Below, in pieces: positions 1-8,148 of a DNA stretch of 64,000 nucleotides. A model generated the notes under the pieces. It was not told where the DNA came from. It did not search any database and was given only the letters and a program-made list of their open reading frames with translations. The translations under genes were made by a program, and so were the position numbers. Source of the DNA: Microbacterium sp. 8M (lineage in GTDB: Bacteria; Actinomycetota; Actinomycetes; Actinomycetales; Microbacteriaceae). How positions within the stretch are numbered: position 1 is the first letter of the stretch; the number at the start of each line of letters is the position of its first letter. Location of the stretch: positions 727,041-791,040 of the forward strand of contig NZ_LR733284.1 in assembly GCF_902506375.1 (NCBI RefSeq), given 5' to 3'.

Positions 1-172
1 CTCCGAGGCCGAGCCAGAAGTACTGCGTGACGAAGACCGTCGCCGCGACCACGAGGAGGTCGCTGATCAGCAGGTTCGTGGAGATGCTCTGACGCCAGCT
101 CCGAGTTGAAACAGAACGGACGGCGTTGCCCGCAGTTGCAGCGTTCGCAATATCCGCCGTCGCAGCCACCAT
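1..172 (-). CDS. Exopolysaccharide initiating sugar transferase, N-terminal part (runs off the window edge)
   Basis: The minus strand is open from an ATG at 172 to the window edge, giving 57 residues. A GGGGGA ribosome site lies about 6 bases before the ATG. The reading contains WRQSISTNLLISDLL followed by a hydrophobic helix ending in QYFWLG. A cytosolic N-terminus with a WR...S...LLxSDLL entry into the first membrane helix is typical of actinobacterial polyprenyl glycosylphosphotransferases, which attach the first sugar phosphate to undecaprenyl phosphate to start repeat-unit synthesis. The catalytic C-terminal domain lies outside the window, so the assignment rests on the N-terminus and on the EPS context; another multi-pass EPS membrane protein cannot be excluded. 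Confidence 0.6.
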   Translation of the reverse strand, partial: MVAATADIANAATAGNAVRSVSTRSWRQSISTNLLISDLLVVAATVFVTQYFWLGLG

Positions 173-497
173 TGTTTCCCCCAGCATCAGCAAAAGACCC
201 CTCGGCCCCCAAGCCGCCGGTGGCCCGTGCGAGCAGGTCACGGAGTGGTGTTGACAGCATACGGCAGGCAAATTCCCAGGAAAATGCGGCGAGGGATTCT
301 GTCGTCTTTTGGCCGGGGTCGGGTCGCGCAACGCTCGCTGACGCCGCGTGGTCTTCCATCGTGCGCGGTGGCGTGCGGCGAGCATTTCGCGACCGGTCCC
401 TACCGGGTCCGTGCCTCCTGACGTAGTCTGCCCGTAGCGGCCTGTGGGAGGTCGCGGCGCCTGTGGGAGGCGCCTGGGGTGCCAGGGGAGGCACGGG
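173..497. other. Intergenic region between divergent EPS genes
   Basis: No convincing gene is seen in these 325 bases. They separate the leftward sugar transferase from the rightward glycosyltransferase, so they should carry both promoters. Bases 441-470 hold two copies of CTGTGGGAGG about 19 bases apart, upstream of the GGGGAGG ribosome site used by the next gene. No strong hairpin was found. Confidence 0.4.
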
Positions 498-1703
498 GTG
501 AGCGACGCCGCTCGACCGCTGCGCGCGGTCGAATCATGGGACGCGATCGATGATCGTGCGGAGCCTGACGCCTGGAAAGCAGGGCTCCTCGCCCGCGCGG
601 AGCATACGGTGCCCGCCGGCGGATGGCAGGCGGGCCGTTCGGATGGCGTCCGTCGCATCTACGTCGCGGCAGACCGCACGGTCCTCGGCGGCAGCGAACT
701 GATGCTGCTGCGGATCACGGCCGTTCTGCACGACATCGGCGTCGACGTCACCGCTGTCGTGCCGGCGCCGTCGCCGGTGCTGGTCGAGGCCGTGCGCGCG
801 GGGCTCCCGGTGATCGCTCTGCCCGCTCGCAATCGGCTCGAGTGGATGTACGCGCTTCGGCGGTGGGACCGCACGCGCCCTGCGGGCCTGCTGTGGTGCA
901 ACGGACTCGTGTCGTCGGCCGCCACGCTGGCGCGCACCGATCGGCTGGTGCATCTGCATCGGCGCCCCCACGGCTGGCGCAGCCTTCTGGTGCGGCTCGT
1001 TCGACGCGGCGCGGTGACCACACTCGTGCCCTCATGCGCCATGCTCGACGCCGTGCCCGACGCTCTGGTGCTGCCGGACTGGACCGATCGGGTCCGCCGA
1101 GCGGACCCGGTGCCCGACAAGGACGGCCGGATCCGCATCGGATTCCTCGGATCGCTCGGTCTCGACAGCGGTGTGCACGTCCTCGCGGAAGCCGTCGAAC
1201 ACCTTGAAGAGTGCATGCCCGGCCGATACCGGCTGGTGCTCGGCGGCGAACCCATGTCGGTGCCGGAGGAGGATCTGGCGGCGATGGAGGACGCCCTCGG
1301 CCCCGTTGCGCACCTGACGCACCGCACCGGCTGGATCGACGCCGATGACCTGTTCACCGCCATCGATCTGCTCGTGGTGCCCTCGGTCGTCGAGGAGTCG
1401 TTCGGGCTCGCCGCGGCCGAGGCGATGGCCGCGCGCATGCCGGTGATCGTGAGCGATGCCGGAGCGCTGCCCGAGGTCGTGGGTCCACGGGGTGAGATCG
1501 TTCCCGCCGGGGATCCCATCGCGCTCGCCGAGCGTATCGCCGACCTGACGGCCGGGTCCGACAGCACGCATCGCGGGGCGCTCTTCGAGCGCTGGTTCGC
1601 CGAGTACTCGCCGGCGGCGGGTACGGCGCGGATGCGCGCTCTGGTCGACGCGCTGGGCGTGCGCACCAGAGACCCGATGCGGTCCGTCCCGCCGCCCCAG
1701 TGA
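498..1703 (+). CDS. Glycosyltransferase family 4 (GT-B fold)
   Basis: Cytosolic retaining GT-B glycosyltransferase, 401 residues, expected to add a sugar to a lipid-linked EPS intermediate. The N-terminal domain has the GGSELMLLR helix after a first beta strand. The C-terminal nucleotide-sugar domain carries GFLGSLGLDSGVHVL and the EX7E motif (EESFGLAAAEAMA, about residues 296-309), followed by PVIVSDAGALPEVV. The GTG at 498 is preferred because GGGGAGG lies 7 bases upstream; the ATG at 444 would add an arginine- and glycine-rich stretch with no counterpart in the family. It is the only glycosyltransferase on this side of the surface-protein zone and is divergent from the initiating transferase. 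Donor and acceptor cannot be read from sequence. Confidence 0.85.
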   Translation: MSDAARPLRAVESWDAIDDRAEPDAWKAGLLARAEHTVPAGGWQAGRSDGVRRIYVAADRTVLGGSELMLLRITAVLHDIGVDVTAVVPAPSPVLVEAVRAGLPVIALPARNRLEWMYALRRWDRTRPAGLLWCNGLVSSAATLARTDRLVHLHRRPHGWRSLLVRLVRRGAVTTLVPSCAMLDAVPDALVLPDWTDRVRRADPVPDKDGRIRIGFLGSLGLDSGVHVLAEAVEHLEECMPGRYRLVLGGEPMSVPEEDLAAMEDALGPVAHLTHRTGWIDADDLFTAIDLLVVPSVVEESFGLAAAEAMAARMPVIVSDAGALPEVVGPRGEIVPAGDPIALAERIADLTAGSDSTHRGALFERWFAEYSPAAGTARMRALVDALGVRTRDPMRSVPPPQ

Positions 1704-1919
1704 CGAGGTCAGGTCCCCAATCCTGACGCCCCGCGCGGCCGGACCGCCGTGGGGAGCACGGATGGCGGGGAGGAGCTCAGCGTTCCCCTGTCAGGAGCGG
1801 GGCTCAACCCGCTGACGTCACTTTTCCGTCCGGACTGACCCGTTCTCCTACGTGGGGATGAATCTGGGAGCGCAGCACCGGCATGTGACCTCGGTACGAG
1901 AAGTGCATGGGGATCGTCC

Positions 1920-2873
1920 TTGACCGGTTCGCTGGAGGCGTGCGATCTCGGGGCTGTGACCGTTGCCGTGCATCGGCACGGGCGCCGGTCGGTCCGCTCG
2001 ATCGCGGTCGGGCGGGGCCGTGTGGTGTTCTTCGTGAGCCATGACGGCGTCGTCGATGTGTCCCTCGAAGGGCGTCGGATCACCGCCGTCGGCGGGCAGG
2101 GCGTTGTGGTGACCGGCCCGTCGTTGGCGAGGATCTCGGCGGCAGACGGTGCACAGAGCACGGTGATCGATGCTCCGAGCGTCGCGCTCTCGGCAACGCC
2201 GATACCGCACCGCGCCTTGCTGCTCATCGAGAGCTCGACGGTGGTTCGTCCGGCGAACGACTTCGTGCGCGCGCTGCTCGCCGGCCGTCATGCCGTTCCT
2301 CAGCGTGCCCGTGCGCACCTCGAGTCGGCCCTGGTCGCCCTGGTCGATGCGGCGATAACGTCGAGCGCGGCCGAGAAGGTCCAGGCCTCATCCTCGCTCG
2401 ATAGGGCGTTGTCCCTCATCGAGAAGCGGTACTCAGACCCCGCCCTGTCGGCCCAGGCGATCGCAGACGACGTCAACGTCTCCCTGCGTCAGCTCGAGCG
2501 CGATTTCGCCGCGTTGGGGCGAACGATCCGGCAGGAGATACGGCGCATGCGGGTGCTCAAGGCGGTGGCGTTGTTGCGGGATCCTGCTGCGGCGCGTCTG
2601 AGCGTGTCGTCGATCGCCGAGCAGGTCGGTCTCAGCAACGGGTCGAGCCTGGCGCGGGCGATGGCTGCGGAAGGCCTCGCCTCGCCCCGGCAGCATCGTG
2701 CCACGGGAAGCCGCGGGCGACTCGAGACAAATACCCCGCGCGACTCGATTTCACACCGCAATCGCCACAATCGGCCGCTTCGCCGGTTGTCATCGCCGGA
2801 GTCGCTTTACATGGCTGAGGCCGCGACGCCTCCCGAATCCCGGGCAGACACATCCGCGGTGTCCCGAATCTAA
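1920..2873 (+). CDS. AraC-type transcriptional regulator paired with a Tat surface protein
   Basis: The C-terminal part (about residues 160-260) has the two helix-turn-helix units of AraC proteins: ALSAQAIADDVNVSLRQLERDF for the first and SVSSIAEQVGLSNGSSLARAM for the second. The N-terminal 150 residues look like a beta-rich sensor domain without clear family motifs. The start is a TTG at 1920 with GGGGAT upstream; no ATG or GTG in frame fits better. The protein continues about 60 residues past the usual AraC end with a polar, arginine-rich tail, which is unusual and could be a late stop. It ends 22 bases before the Tat protein gene at 2896 on the same strand, so it probably controls or is cotranscribed with it. 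Confidence 0.8.
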   Translation: MTGSLEACDLGAVTVAVHRHGRRSVRSIAVGRGRVVFFVSHDGVVDVSLEGRRITAVGGQGVVVTGPSLARISAADGAQSTVIDAPSVALSATPIPHRALLLIESSTVVRPANDFVRALLAGRHAVPQRARAHLESALVALVDAAITSSAAEKVQASSSLDRALSLIEKRYSDPALSAQAIADDVNVSLRQLERDFAALGRTIRQEIRRMRVLKAVALLRDPAAARLSVSSIAEQVGLSNGSSLARAMAAEGLASPRQHRATGSRGRLETNTPRDSISHRNRHNRPLRRLSSPESLYMAEAATPPESRADTSAVSRI

Positions 2874-2895
2874 GGCATCAGGAAGAGCGAAGACA

Positions 2896-3492
2896 ATGAC
2901 GCAGAGCAGTTTCACCCGAGATGTACCACGGCGCACGATCGTCAAGGGGGCGGCGTGGTCGTTGCCGGTGGTCGCCGCCGCGATCGCGGTACCCGCACAC
3001 GCAGCGTCCACCAGTCCTGCCTCGCAGGCGCAGCTGTCAGCCCAGGTCGGCGGCTCGATCACGGCGGACGACAACGCCAAGACGGCGACGGGCACGCTCA
3101 ACGGCGGCGTGGTGATCTCGAACGTCAAGAACGGGCCGTGGGAGACCGGAGCGCTGACCGGGAAGTACATCGGCTCCGGCCAGTGGACGAGCTTCGCGAT
3201 CACCAAGCCCGACGGTCAGCCCTTCGCGACCGGTGAGACGATCGTCGCCGGCGGCGTGACGTGGACCGTCACGCAGGTCGTGACCGACGCGGACGGCACG
3301 TGGGAGATCGACTTCGCGGGCCCCTCGCAGTCGGTCAGCGCCGACACCGTCTTCTCCCTGCCCCCGGCGGTCTTCTCCGGCGCTTGGACGGGCACTCCGA
3401 CGACCAGGAATCCTGTCGCGGGCACCGTCTCGGTCGCCGCCGCCAACATCAACAACGGCGTGACCGTCAGCGGAGCAGTCAGCCACCCCTGA
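2896..3492 (+). CDS. Tat-exported surface protein, cysteine-free (Tat protein 1)
   Basis: A 198-residue exported protein of unknown function. Residues 12-38 form a twin-arginine signal: RR at 12-13, KGAAWSLPVV, a short hydrophobic core and a PAHA cleavage site near residue 36. The mature part of about 160 residues is rich in Thr, Ser, Gly and Val, predicted to be all beta, and has no cysteine. No wall-anchoring LPXTG motif or C-terminal membrane helix is present. The ATG at 2896 has GGAAGAG 8 bases upstream; the longer open frame from 2698 overlaps the AraC gene and has no such site. Its last 13 codons (from 3450) recur as a fragment at 8149-8189. Confidence 0.8.
   Translation: MTQSSFTRDVPRRTIVKGAAWSLPVVAAAIAVPAHAASTSPASQAQLSAQVGGSITADDNAKTATGTLNGGVVISNVKNGPWETGALTGKYIGSGQWTSFAITKPDGQPFATGETIVAGGVTWTVTQVVTDADGTWEIDFAGPSQSVSADTVFSLPPAVFSGAWTGTPTTRNPVAGTVSVAAANINNGVTVSGAVSHP
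3450..3490. repeat. 41-bp direct repeat, copy 1 (3' end of a Tat gene)
   Basis: Bases 3450-3490 match 8149-8189 at 40 of 41 positions; the single difference is at 3483/8182. This copy is the 3' coding end of the Tat gene at 2896. The distance between copies is 4,699 bases. Confidence 0.9.
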
Positions 3493-3640
3493 CGGCCCGA
3501 GGCGTGGCGAAACCGTGAGACCGCACGGCCGGCGTCACATCCTCGGTCTGCCGCACTCCTTCTCTACAGGGCGATGCAGGGTTCCTCCCCGGCCCTTGCG
3601 TAACCCCTGCGTCCTCCCTCCCAAGGTGGGAGAACGCGAC

Positions 3641-3670
3641 GGCCGTACCGGGTCGACGCCCGGTACGGCC
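3641..3670. terminator. Hairpin terminator candidate
   Basis: A perfect 12-bp inverted repeat (GGCCGTACCGGG / CCCGGTACGGCC) with a 6-base loop lies 149 bases after the Tat gene at 2896 and before the convergent AraC gene. No strong T-run follows, so it may work in both directions or depend on a factor. Apart from this hairpin, nothing was seen between 3493 and 3851. Confidence 0.7.
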
Positions 3671-3851
3671 TCGTCCTTGCGCCTATGCCGGCGCCATCCA
3701 CTGGCTCACGATGTCCCTCCCTCGGGAAGGCGCGGCGGCGTGTTGCGCCAGATCCAGGGGACTATTCGCGTGGATGCGCCGCGTCAGCTGCTGGCGTCGT
3801 CGTGGGGCGGGTGCGAGTTCTCGATCAATCGCGCCGCTTCTGCGATCGGCG

Positions 3852-4886
3852 TCATGGTGACGCGCGCGTGTGGGCCCCATCGCGAACATCACCGTGGCGT
3901 GACTGGAGGTCGGCCCGTCGGTGAGATCGCAGGCGAACGTGCATGTGTTCGCCGGCGTTTTCTCGCTCGCGCTGGAGTTGCTTCCTCAACTGGGACAGCT
4001 GCAGCCCGTGCTCGAGCATGACCGATCTGCGGAGGCTGGCAACGGACCCGAAGCCGCTTTCCCGGGCGACCACGTCGAACAGGAGATCCGGCCGGGATCG
4101 CATCAAGGCCACCGCATGGTTGATCCGCGCAACGCGGAGCACCTCAGCAACGCTCTCTCCTCTTGCCGAGAAGACTCGCTCCAGCGTCCGACGCGAGACA
4201 CACAGTTCCGAGGCGATGTGTTGGATGCCGATGCCGGCATAAGCGTGGTCTCGGTCGATAAGTCGCCGCGCCCGCCCATGAAGGTCGAGATCGCCGGTGC
4301 TCGAGGTGTGGAACGCCTGCATCAGGGAACGAGCCGTGTGGCGGGTGAGGTCGGAGAGGGCTTCCTTTGGCGCGCTAGAGGCTGCATCCGTCAACGAAGC
4401 CAGAGCCCACAGGTAGCCGAACGCTACCTGGTAGATGGGGGATGAGGTGCCCGATCTTCCGCTCAACAGCGTTTCGTCGAGCATCAGCGGGGCGACGTCG
4501 GAGCGGTGGAACGAGAAGAAGACCGCACGGGACCTGCGGCCGATCTCGATGGCGACCGTTGTCTGACCGGGGACGACAACATGCAGTCCGGCACCATGGA
4601 TCGAACTTCTGCGCGCGTCGTCGGTGATCTCGGTGGATCCGCCTGCGATGAAGCAGAAAAGGTAGCGCTGCTGCCTTTGGGCGTCGATCCGCTTCCACGT
4701 CAGGCTCACGGGGCCGCCATCGATGCGGCTCACCGTCAGGGTATCGAGCGTGACGGAGGACACATGCGAATGCCGCAGGTGCCCCGAGACCACACGCAGC
4801 TCGCCCAGCTCAGACCCGACCGTCAAGAAGTGGTCATCCCGAACGTCGCGCAGGAGGTGATCCTCCAGCACAGCGCGACTGGTCAC
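3852..4886 (-). CDS. AraC-type transcriptional regulator
   Basis: 344 residues. The N-terminal 200 residues resemble AraC ligand-binding-like domains (TWKRIDAQRQQRYLFCFIAGGSTEI, a VVPG turn, then FFSFHRSDVAPLM). The C-terminal double helix-turn-helix includes IQHIASELCVSRRTLERVFSARG and FDVVARESGFGSVASLRRSV. The tail after the HTH is long and basic. GTG at 4886 has GGAG 6 bases upstream; GTG at 4904 is possible but has a poorer site. The gene lies downstream of the Tat gene at 5013-5729 on the same strand, separated by a strong terminator, and is a likely regulator of that neighbour. Confidence 0.8.
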   Translation of the reverse strand: MTSRAVLEDHLLRDVRDDHFLTVGSELGELRVVSGHLRHSHVSSVTLDTLTVSRIDGGPVSLTWKRIDAQRQQRYLFCFIAGGSTEITDDARRSSIHGAGLHVVVPGQTTVAIEIGRRSRAVFFSFHRSDVAPLMLDETLLSGRSGTSSPIYQVAFGYLWALASLTDAASSAPKEALSDLTRHTARSLMQAFHTSSTGDLDLHGRARRLIDRDHAYAGIGIQHIASELCVSRRTLERVFSARGESVAEVLRVARINHAVALMRSRPDLLFDVVARESGFGSVASLRRSVMLEHGLQLSQLRKQLQRERENAGEHMHVRLRSHRRADLQSRHGDVRDGAHTRASP

Positions 4887-4959
4887 TCCGGTCTCCGATC
4901 TCACCCCTGCGTCATTCAGAAGGAGCGCGCACAGAGCGAGAAGTGACGTGTGAACGCGA

Positions 4960-5001
4960 GAAGGCCGGTGCCGTCTCCTTGAAGTGACGGCACCGGCCTT
5001 C
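4960..5001 (-). terminator. Strong hairpin terminator after a Tat gene
   Basis: A perfect 16-bp stem (GAAGGCCGGTGCCGTC and its complement) with a 10-base loop begins 12 bases after the stop of the minus-strand Tat gene at 5013. It separates that gene from the downstream AraC gene. Confidence 0.85.
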
Positions 5002-5012
5002 CTTGCCGACGC

Positions 5013-5729
5013 TCAGGTCGCCGAGCAGCTTGCAACGCGGGGCGACGTGAGGAAGATGTCGTCCTGCGAGGTCGGCGTCGCCGCAGGCAGGTGGAAGTCA
5101 TAGGTGAGCGTGTGCGTCCCGGCGGTGGGGAAGAAGTAGCTGAAGTTGTACGTGCCCCACGGATAGCTGTTCGTCGCCGTCCGGATCGGCAGCTGGGTCG
5201 CACCCGGAGTCTGATCGGCGTACGTGCTGAACTTCGCCACGAGGTTCCCATCGATCGCGATGTCGACGAACTGCACCGTGCTCGCGCGAGTCGGAACGGG
5301 CTGCTGTTGCAGACCGCCGTGCTGTGCGAGACCGTTGAGCACGAACGTGACGGTGGTGTTCGGCTTGCCGATCGTGATCGTCGTCGACGTCCGGACGGTC
5401 ACCGGCGACGTGGTGGACGCGTTGTCCCGCAGCGAGACGAACACGTTGGACTGCTGTGGCTGAAGGCCTGTGCCGCCCCACCCGTTGAGGTTGGCGGCAC
5501 CGGTCAGGCCACCGCTCACCGGGCTCTGAGTGATCCAGGTCGACTCCGCCGGGATCTCGGCGCACGGCGTGACGACACTCGCCGCGGCCAGCGGTGTGGC
5601 GGCCGCTACCGCGATCACGGGCACCGACCATGCGGCGCCCCGTACGAGCGTGCGTCGGCTCACGCCGCGCGGCTCGCTCGCGTTGTCAACCACGAACTCC
5701 GGAATATCAATGCCGTGACCCTGCGTCAT
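5013..5729 (-). CDS. Tat-exported surface protein with two cysteines (Tat protein 2)
   Basis: 238 residues, unknown function. The Tat signal has RR at 25-26, then GAAWSVPVIAV and cleavage near LAAAS. The mature domain is Thr/Gly/Asn rich with alternating beta-strand patterns (TVTFVLNG, FVDIAIDGNLVAKFS, HTLTYDFHLP), consistent with a beta-sandwich. It has exactly two cysteines, one just after the signal (TPCAEIP) and one five residues from the end (CSAT), well placed for a disulfide joining the termini. The ATG at 5729 follows GGAGAAGAGGAC; the upstream extension to 5846 encodes sequence not typical of a signal. A hairpin lies in its leader (5760-5790). Confidence 0.8.
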   Translation of the reverse strand: MTQGHGIDIPEFVVDNASEPRGVSRRTLVRGAAWSVPVIAVAAATPLAAASVVTPCAEIPAESTWITQSPVSGGLTGAANLNGWGGTGLQPQQSNVFVSLRDNASTTSPVTVRTSTTITIGKPNTTVTFVLNGLAQHGGLQQQPVPTRASTVQFVDIAIDGNLVAKFSTYADQTPGATQLPIRTATNSYPWGTYNFSYFFPTAGTHTLTYDFHLPAATPTSQDDIFLTSPRVASCSAT

Positions 5730-5759
5730 GAACGTGTCCTCTTCTCCAGTCGGGGGTGA

Positions 5760-5790
5760 GCCGGGAGCGTCGGAGTCGGACGCTCCCGGC
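5760..5790 (-). promoter_or_regulatory. Hairpin in the 5' leader of a Tat gene
   Basis: A perfect 12-bp inverted repeat (GCCGGGAGCGTC / GACGCTCCCGGC, 7-base loop) starts 31 bases upstream of the ATG at 5729, just before the ribosome site. The upstream motif CCGGAATATC (5801-5810) lies directly beyond it. It could be an attenuator, a 5' stabiliser or a protein site; sequence alone does not decide. Confidence 0.6.
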
Positions 5791-5800
5791 TGGCCGTCAC

Positions 5801-5810
5801 GATATTCCGG
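5801..5810 (-). promoter_or_regulatory. Shared motif CCGGAATATC upstream of a Tat gene
   Basis: On the minus strand this reads ACCGGAATATCG with flanks. The same 12 bases occur 75 bases before the Tat gene at 59865. It lies 72 bases upstream of the start at 5729. Candidate operator or sigma-factor element. Confidence 0.35.
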
Positions 5811-6007
5811 TCCGATGGCGACGAACCGCCCCGCACCTGCGTCCACCCGCCATTTGGCGGATACCGGAACATCCCCGCCGCAATCTGCACCGTGCGACGC
5901 CGCACTCCGACACTCCGACGGCGTGGTGCCGCCTTTGGGGTTCTCTGTCCTGCCAAGGTGCGGACAAACGCGGCAGCGATCAGCACGACCACGACTGAGG
6001 AGGAACC

Positions 6008-6403
6008 ATGCAAACCCCGACCACCGTCAAGATCTCGTTCTGGATCTTCTTGATCGGTCTCATCCTGGATCTCGTCGCCGGAGTGCTCGTGATCCTCAGC
6101 GGCATCGCGCTCCTGGCCAGCGACTCCTCGGCGACGGCTGAAGGCACCACGGCCGGCGGTGCAGTGTTCATCACCGCGGGCGTCGTCGCCCTGATCCTCG
6201 CACTGGTGCAGCTGCTGATCCTGTGGAAGATGAAGGCCGGACGCAACTGGGCACGCGTCGTGCTGACCGTGCTCGAGGTGCTCTCGCTCGGGTCGCTGTT
6301 CACCGGTACCAGCGGGATGGGGATCATCGCGCTCGTGCTCGGCGTCGTGGCAGTCGTGCTCATGTGGGTGCCGGCGTCCAATGCATACTTCCGAAAGGCC
6401 TGA
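6008..6403 (+). CDS. Small four-helix membrane protein of unknown function
   Basis: 131 residues with four clear hydrophobic segments: about 8-36, 51-73, 82-98 and 104-124. The loop between helices 1 and 2 is small and polar (SDSSATAEGTT). No catalytic motif is visible. The ATG follows an excellent GAGGAGGAAC ribosome site. The gene sits between two leftward Tat genes and ends in a shared terminator with the Tat gene at 6496. I do not recognise the family; several short actinobacterial membrane proteins look like this. Confidence 0.75.
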   Translation: MQTPTTVKISFWIFLIGLILDLVAGVLVILSGIALLASDSSATAEGTTAGGAVFITAGVVALILALVQLLILWKMKAGRNWARVVLTVLEVLSLGSLFTGTSGMGIIALVLGVVAVVLMWVPASNAYFRKA

Positions 6404-6441
6404 CCCGAAGCACTCATGAAGTTCGCACGACGAGAGGCACC

Positions 6442-6480
6442 AGAACGGCGCCGCTCTGCCCACCAGAGCGGCGCCGTTCT
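6442..6480. terminator. Bidirectional hairpin terminator
   Basis: A perfect 17-bp inverted repeat (AGAACGGCGCCGCTCTG and its complement, 5-base loop) lies between the stop codons of the convergent genes at 6008-6403 and 6496-7536. This is one of the strongest hairpins in the window. Confidence 0.9.
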
Positions 6481-6495
6481 CCTACTTCTGCCGGA

Positions 6496-7536
6496 TCAGG
6501 CCGGGACGACCAGTATCTGGCTCTGCGCGTGGCTGCCGCCCGTCGGAGTACCGCAGACCGTCGTGGACTCCGAGGTGATCAGGCCGGTGATGCCGCTCTG
6601 CGTGCCGCGCATGCCCGCGTTGATCTGGTCGATGAGGTACCAATACACCGCCGCACTGTTGGGCGTCTGGAAGTTCCAGTTCGCATCGAAGGTCAGGTCG
6701 GTGTAGCGCCAGATCGCGTACTGTGTGCCCTCGATCGCGTCGTTCGCGCTGAGCGGCGCCGTGAAGGGACGCCCCGCCGCTGCTGCGTTCGCGGCGACGG
6801 CGGTGGTCAATGCGGCGAGGGTCACCGCGGGGTAGCTGTTCTGGATGATCCAGAGCACCTTGCTGTAGATGTCGGCGCTGCCGGTCAAGTAGTTGCTGCC
6901 GAGATAAGTGCCGAGGCCTCCGGCGGTCGCCGCCATGTTCGACTTCGCCGAGACGTTGTGCTCGACGCAGTACGAGTAGTAGTCCGGCGTTCCCGGGCTG
7001 GCCGGGTCCGCCGGCGTGGTGGTGTAGACGCCGTGGATCCCGGTGCCGGCGTAGCCCTGCTGCTTGGCGCCCATCCACAGCCCCGAGACCATGACCGGGA
7101 TGCTCGCGGTCGCGCCGTTCGGCGAGATCTGGCCGAGCACCGTGTAGGTGCCGGGGGTCGAGCTGGTGATGATGTGGTTCGTGAGGTCGACGACGCCGTT
7201 CGCGTCCGAGACGAACGTCTTCGGCGCGGTGGTGTTGTCGTCCCAGTGGAACGACGACTGCCCGGCGGGGGCCGCAGGCGGAAGCGTCACGATGATCGCC
7301 TGGTTCGCGACCGGCGTCCCGTTGTTCGTGATCGTGAAGGCGATGCTGCCGATCGGCGTGCAGACGCCCGTGGGCACCGGCTGGGTGCCGGGCGTGATCA
7401 CGACGCCGTTCGACGCGGCGTACGCCGGCACCGCGGTCGCCGCTGCGATGACCGGCAGCGACCAGGCTGCGCCCTTGACGATCGTGCGTCGCGTGAAGGC
7501 CTTCTTCGGCCCGTGCTCGTTGTCGAGCTGTCCCAT
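6496..7536 (-). CDS. Tat-exported thioester-domain (TQXA-type) surface protein (Tat protein 3)
   Basis: 346 residues. The Tat signal has RR at 16-17, KGAAWSLPVIAAA and cleavage near AYAAS. Residues about 45-150 form an Ig-like beta domain (IAFTITNNGTPVANQAIIVTL, then a DANGVVDL turn). Residues about 155-340 match a surface thioester domain: WMGAKQQGYAGTGIHGVY, Cys190 in YCVEHN and Gln272 in EGTQYAIW, the TQxA motif. In characterised thioester proteins this Cys-Gln pair forms an internal bond that reacts covalently with amines on a target surface. The other two cysteines (GVCTP, TVCGT) are free to form a disulfide. No LPXTG or C-terminal anchor is seen, and Tat export of such a protein is unusual. 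ATG at 7536 follows GGGGAG. Confidence 0.82.
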   Translation of the reverse strand: MGQLDNEHGPKKAFTRRTIVKGAAWSLPVIAAATAVPAYAASNGVVITPGTQPVPTGVCTPIGSIAFTITNNGTPVANQAIIVTLPPAAPAGQSSFHWDDNTTAPKTFVSDANGVVDLTNHIITSSTPGTYTVLGQISPNGATASIPVMVSGLWMGAKQQGYAGTGIHGVYTTTPADPASPGTPDYYSYCVEHNVSAKSNMAATAGGLGTYLGSNYLTGSADIYSKVLWIIQNSYPAVTLAALTTAVAANAAAAGRPFTAPLSANDAIEGTQYAIWRYTDLTFDANWNFQTPNSAAVYWYLIDQINAGMRGTQSGITGLITSESTTVCGTPTGGSHAQSQILVVPA

Positions 7537-7770
7537 GCTGATACTCCCCTTTACAGGCGCTGGCCGGAGTGCCACCGTCCACATGAGAGAAGGAGTGAAC
7601 ACGCGCGTGAAGGTGACGCGACGCGAGGGAGCAGGAGCCTTGACCGAGTCCTGACGGGACACGAATCCACTGGCCCTTGGAAGAACCGACCGTCACCAAA
7701 TGATCACCGTGGACTCCTTTTCATACGGCGCCGCATGCCCGCGCGCGCCGGATCCTGGGGAGGGAATCTG

Positions 7771-8118
7771 ATGACCGAGGTGCAGAACACGACGGTGAAG
7801 AACGCGCTGGGCCGCTTGGCCGCGCTGGACGAGGAGGGTTTCCTCGACGCGTTCGCGCCGAACGGCTTCGTGGACGACTGGGGGTCGATCTACCGCGGTC
7901 GGGCGGAGATCGACGCATGGAGCAGCCGGGAGCTCATCGGCGCGCGCGGAGTGCTCACGGTCACGGGCGTCGACGAGGGTGCGATGGCACCAGAGTCGGG
8001 CCAGGAGCGCGTCGTCGTCATCGGCGACTGGCGCTCGTCCTTCGCGAACGGCCCGAGCCGGTTCGAGTTCCTCGTCGTGGACGGGCTCATCTCGTCGATG
8101 ACGATCCGCGCCGCATGA
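7771..8118 (+). CDS. SnoaL/NTF2-like small protein
   Basis: 115 residues. The pattern of an N-terminal helical part (NALGRLAALDEEGFLDAFAPNG) with FVDDWGSIYRGRAEIDAWSSRELIG, followed by beta strands, matches SnoaL-like polyketide-cyclase/NTF2-fold proteins, which act as small hydrolases, isomerases or ligand binders. No signal peptide is present, so it is cytosolic. The ATG at 7771 has GGGGAGGG upstream; the longer frame from 6223 runs antisense through the Tat gene and is not real. It is divergent from the Tat gene at 6496. Substrate unknown. Confidence 0.7.
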   Translation: MTEVQNTTVKNALGRLAALDEEGFLDAFAPNGFVDDWGSIYRGRAEIDAWSSRELIGARGVLTVTGVDEGAMAPESGQERVVVIGDWRSSFANGPSRFEFLVVDGLISSMTIRAA

Positions 8119-8148
8119 GCGGGCTGTCCGCCGACCGCGGAGCTCGGG

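Noticed and set aside
659..1666. Long open frame on the minus strand opposite the first glycosyltransferase
   Set aside because: It is rich in Arg, Ser and Pro with no family motif, and lies antisense to a protein with clear GT4 motifs; typical shadow frame of high-GC coding DNA. The same reasoning removed many other antisense frames.
6223..7770. Open frame upstream of the SnoaL-like gene
   Set aside because: It runs antisense through the thioester Tat gene; only the last 115 codons have a ribosome site and a recognisable fold.
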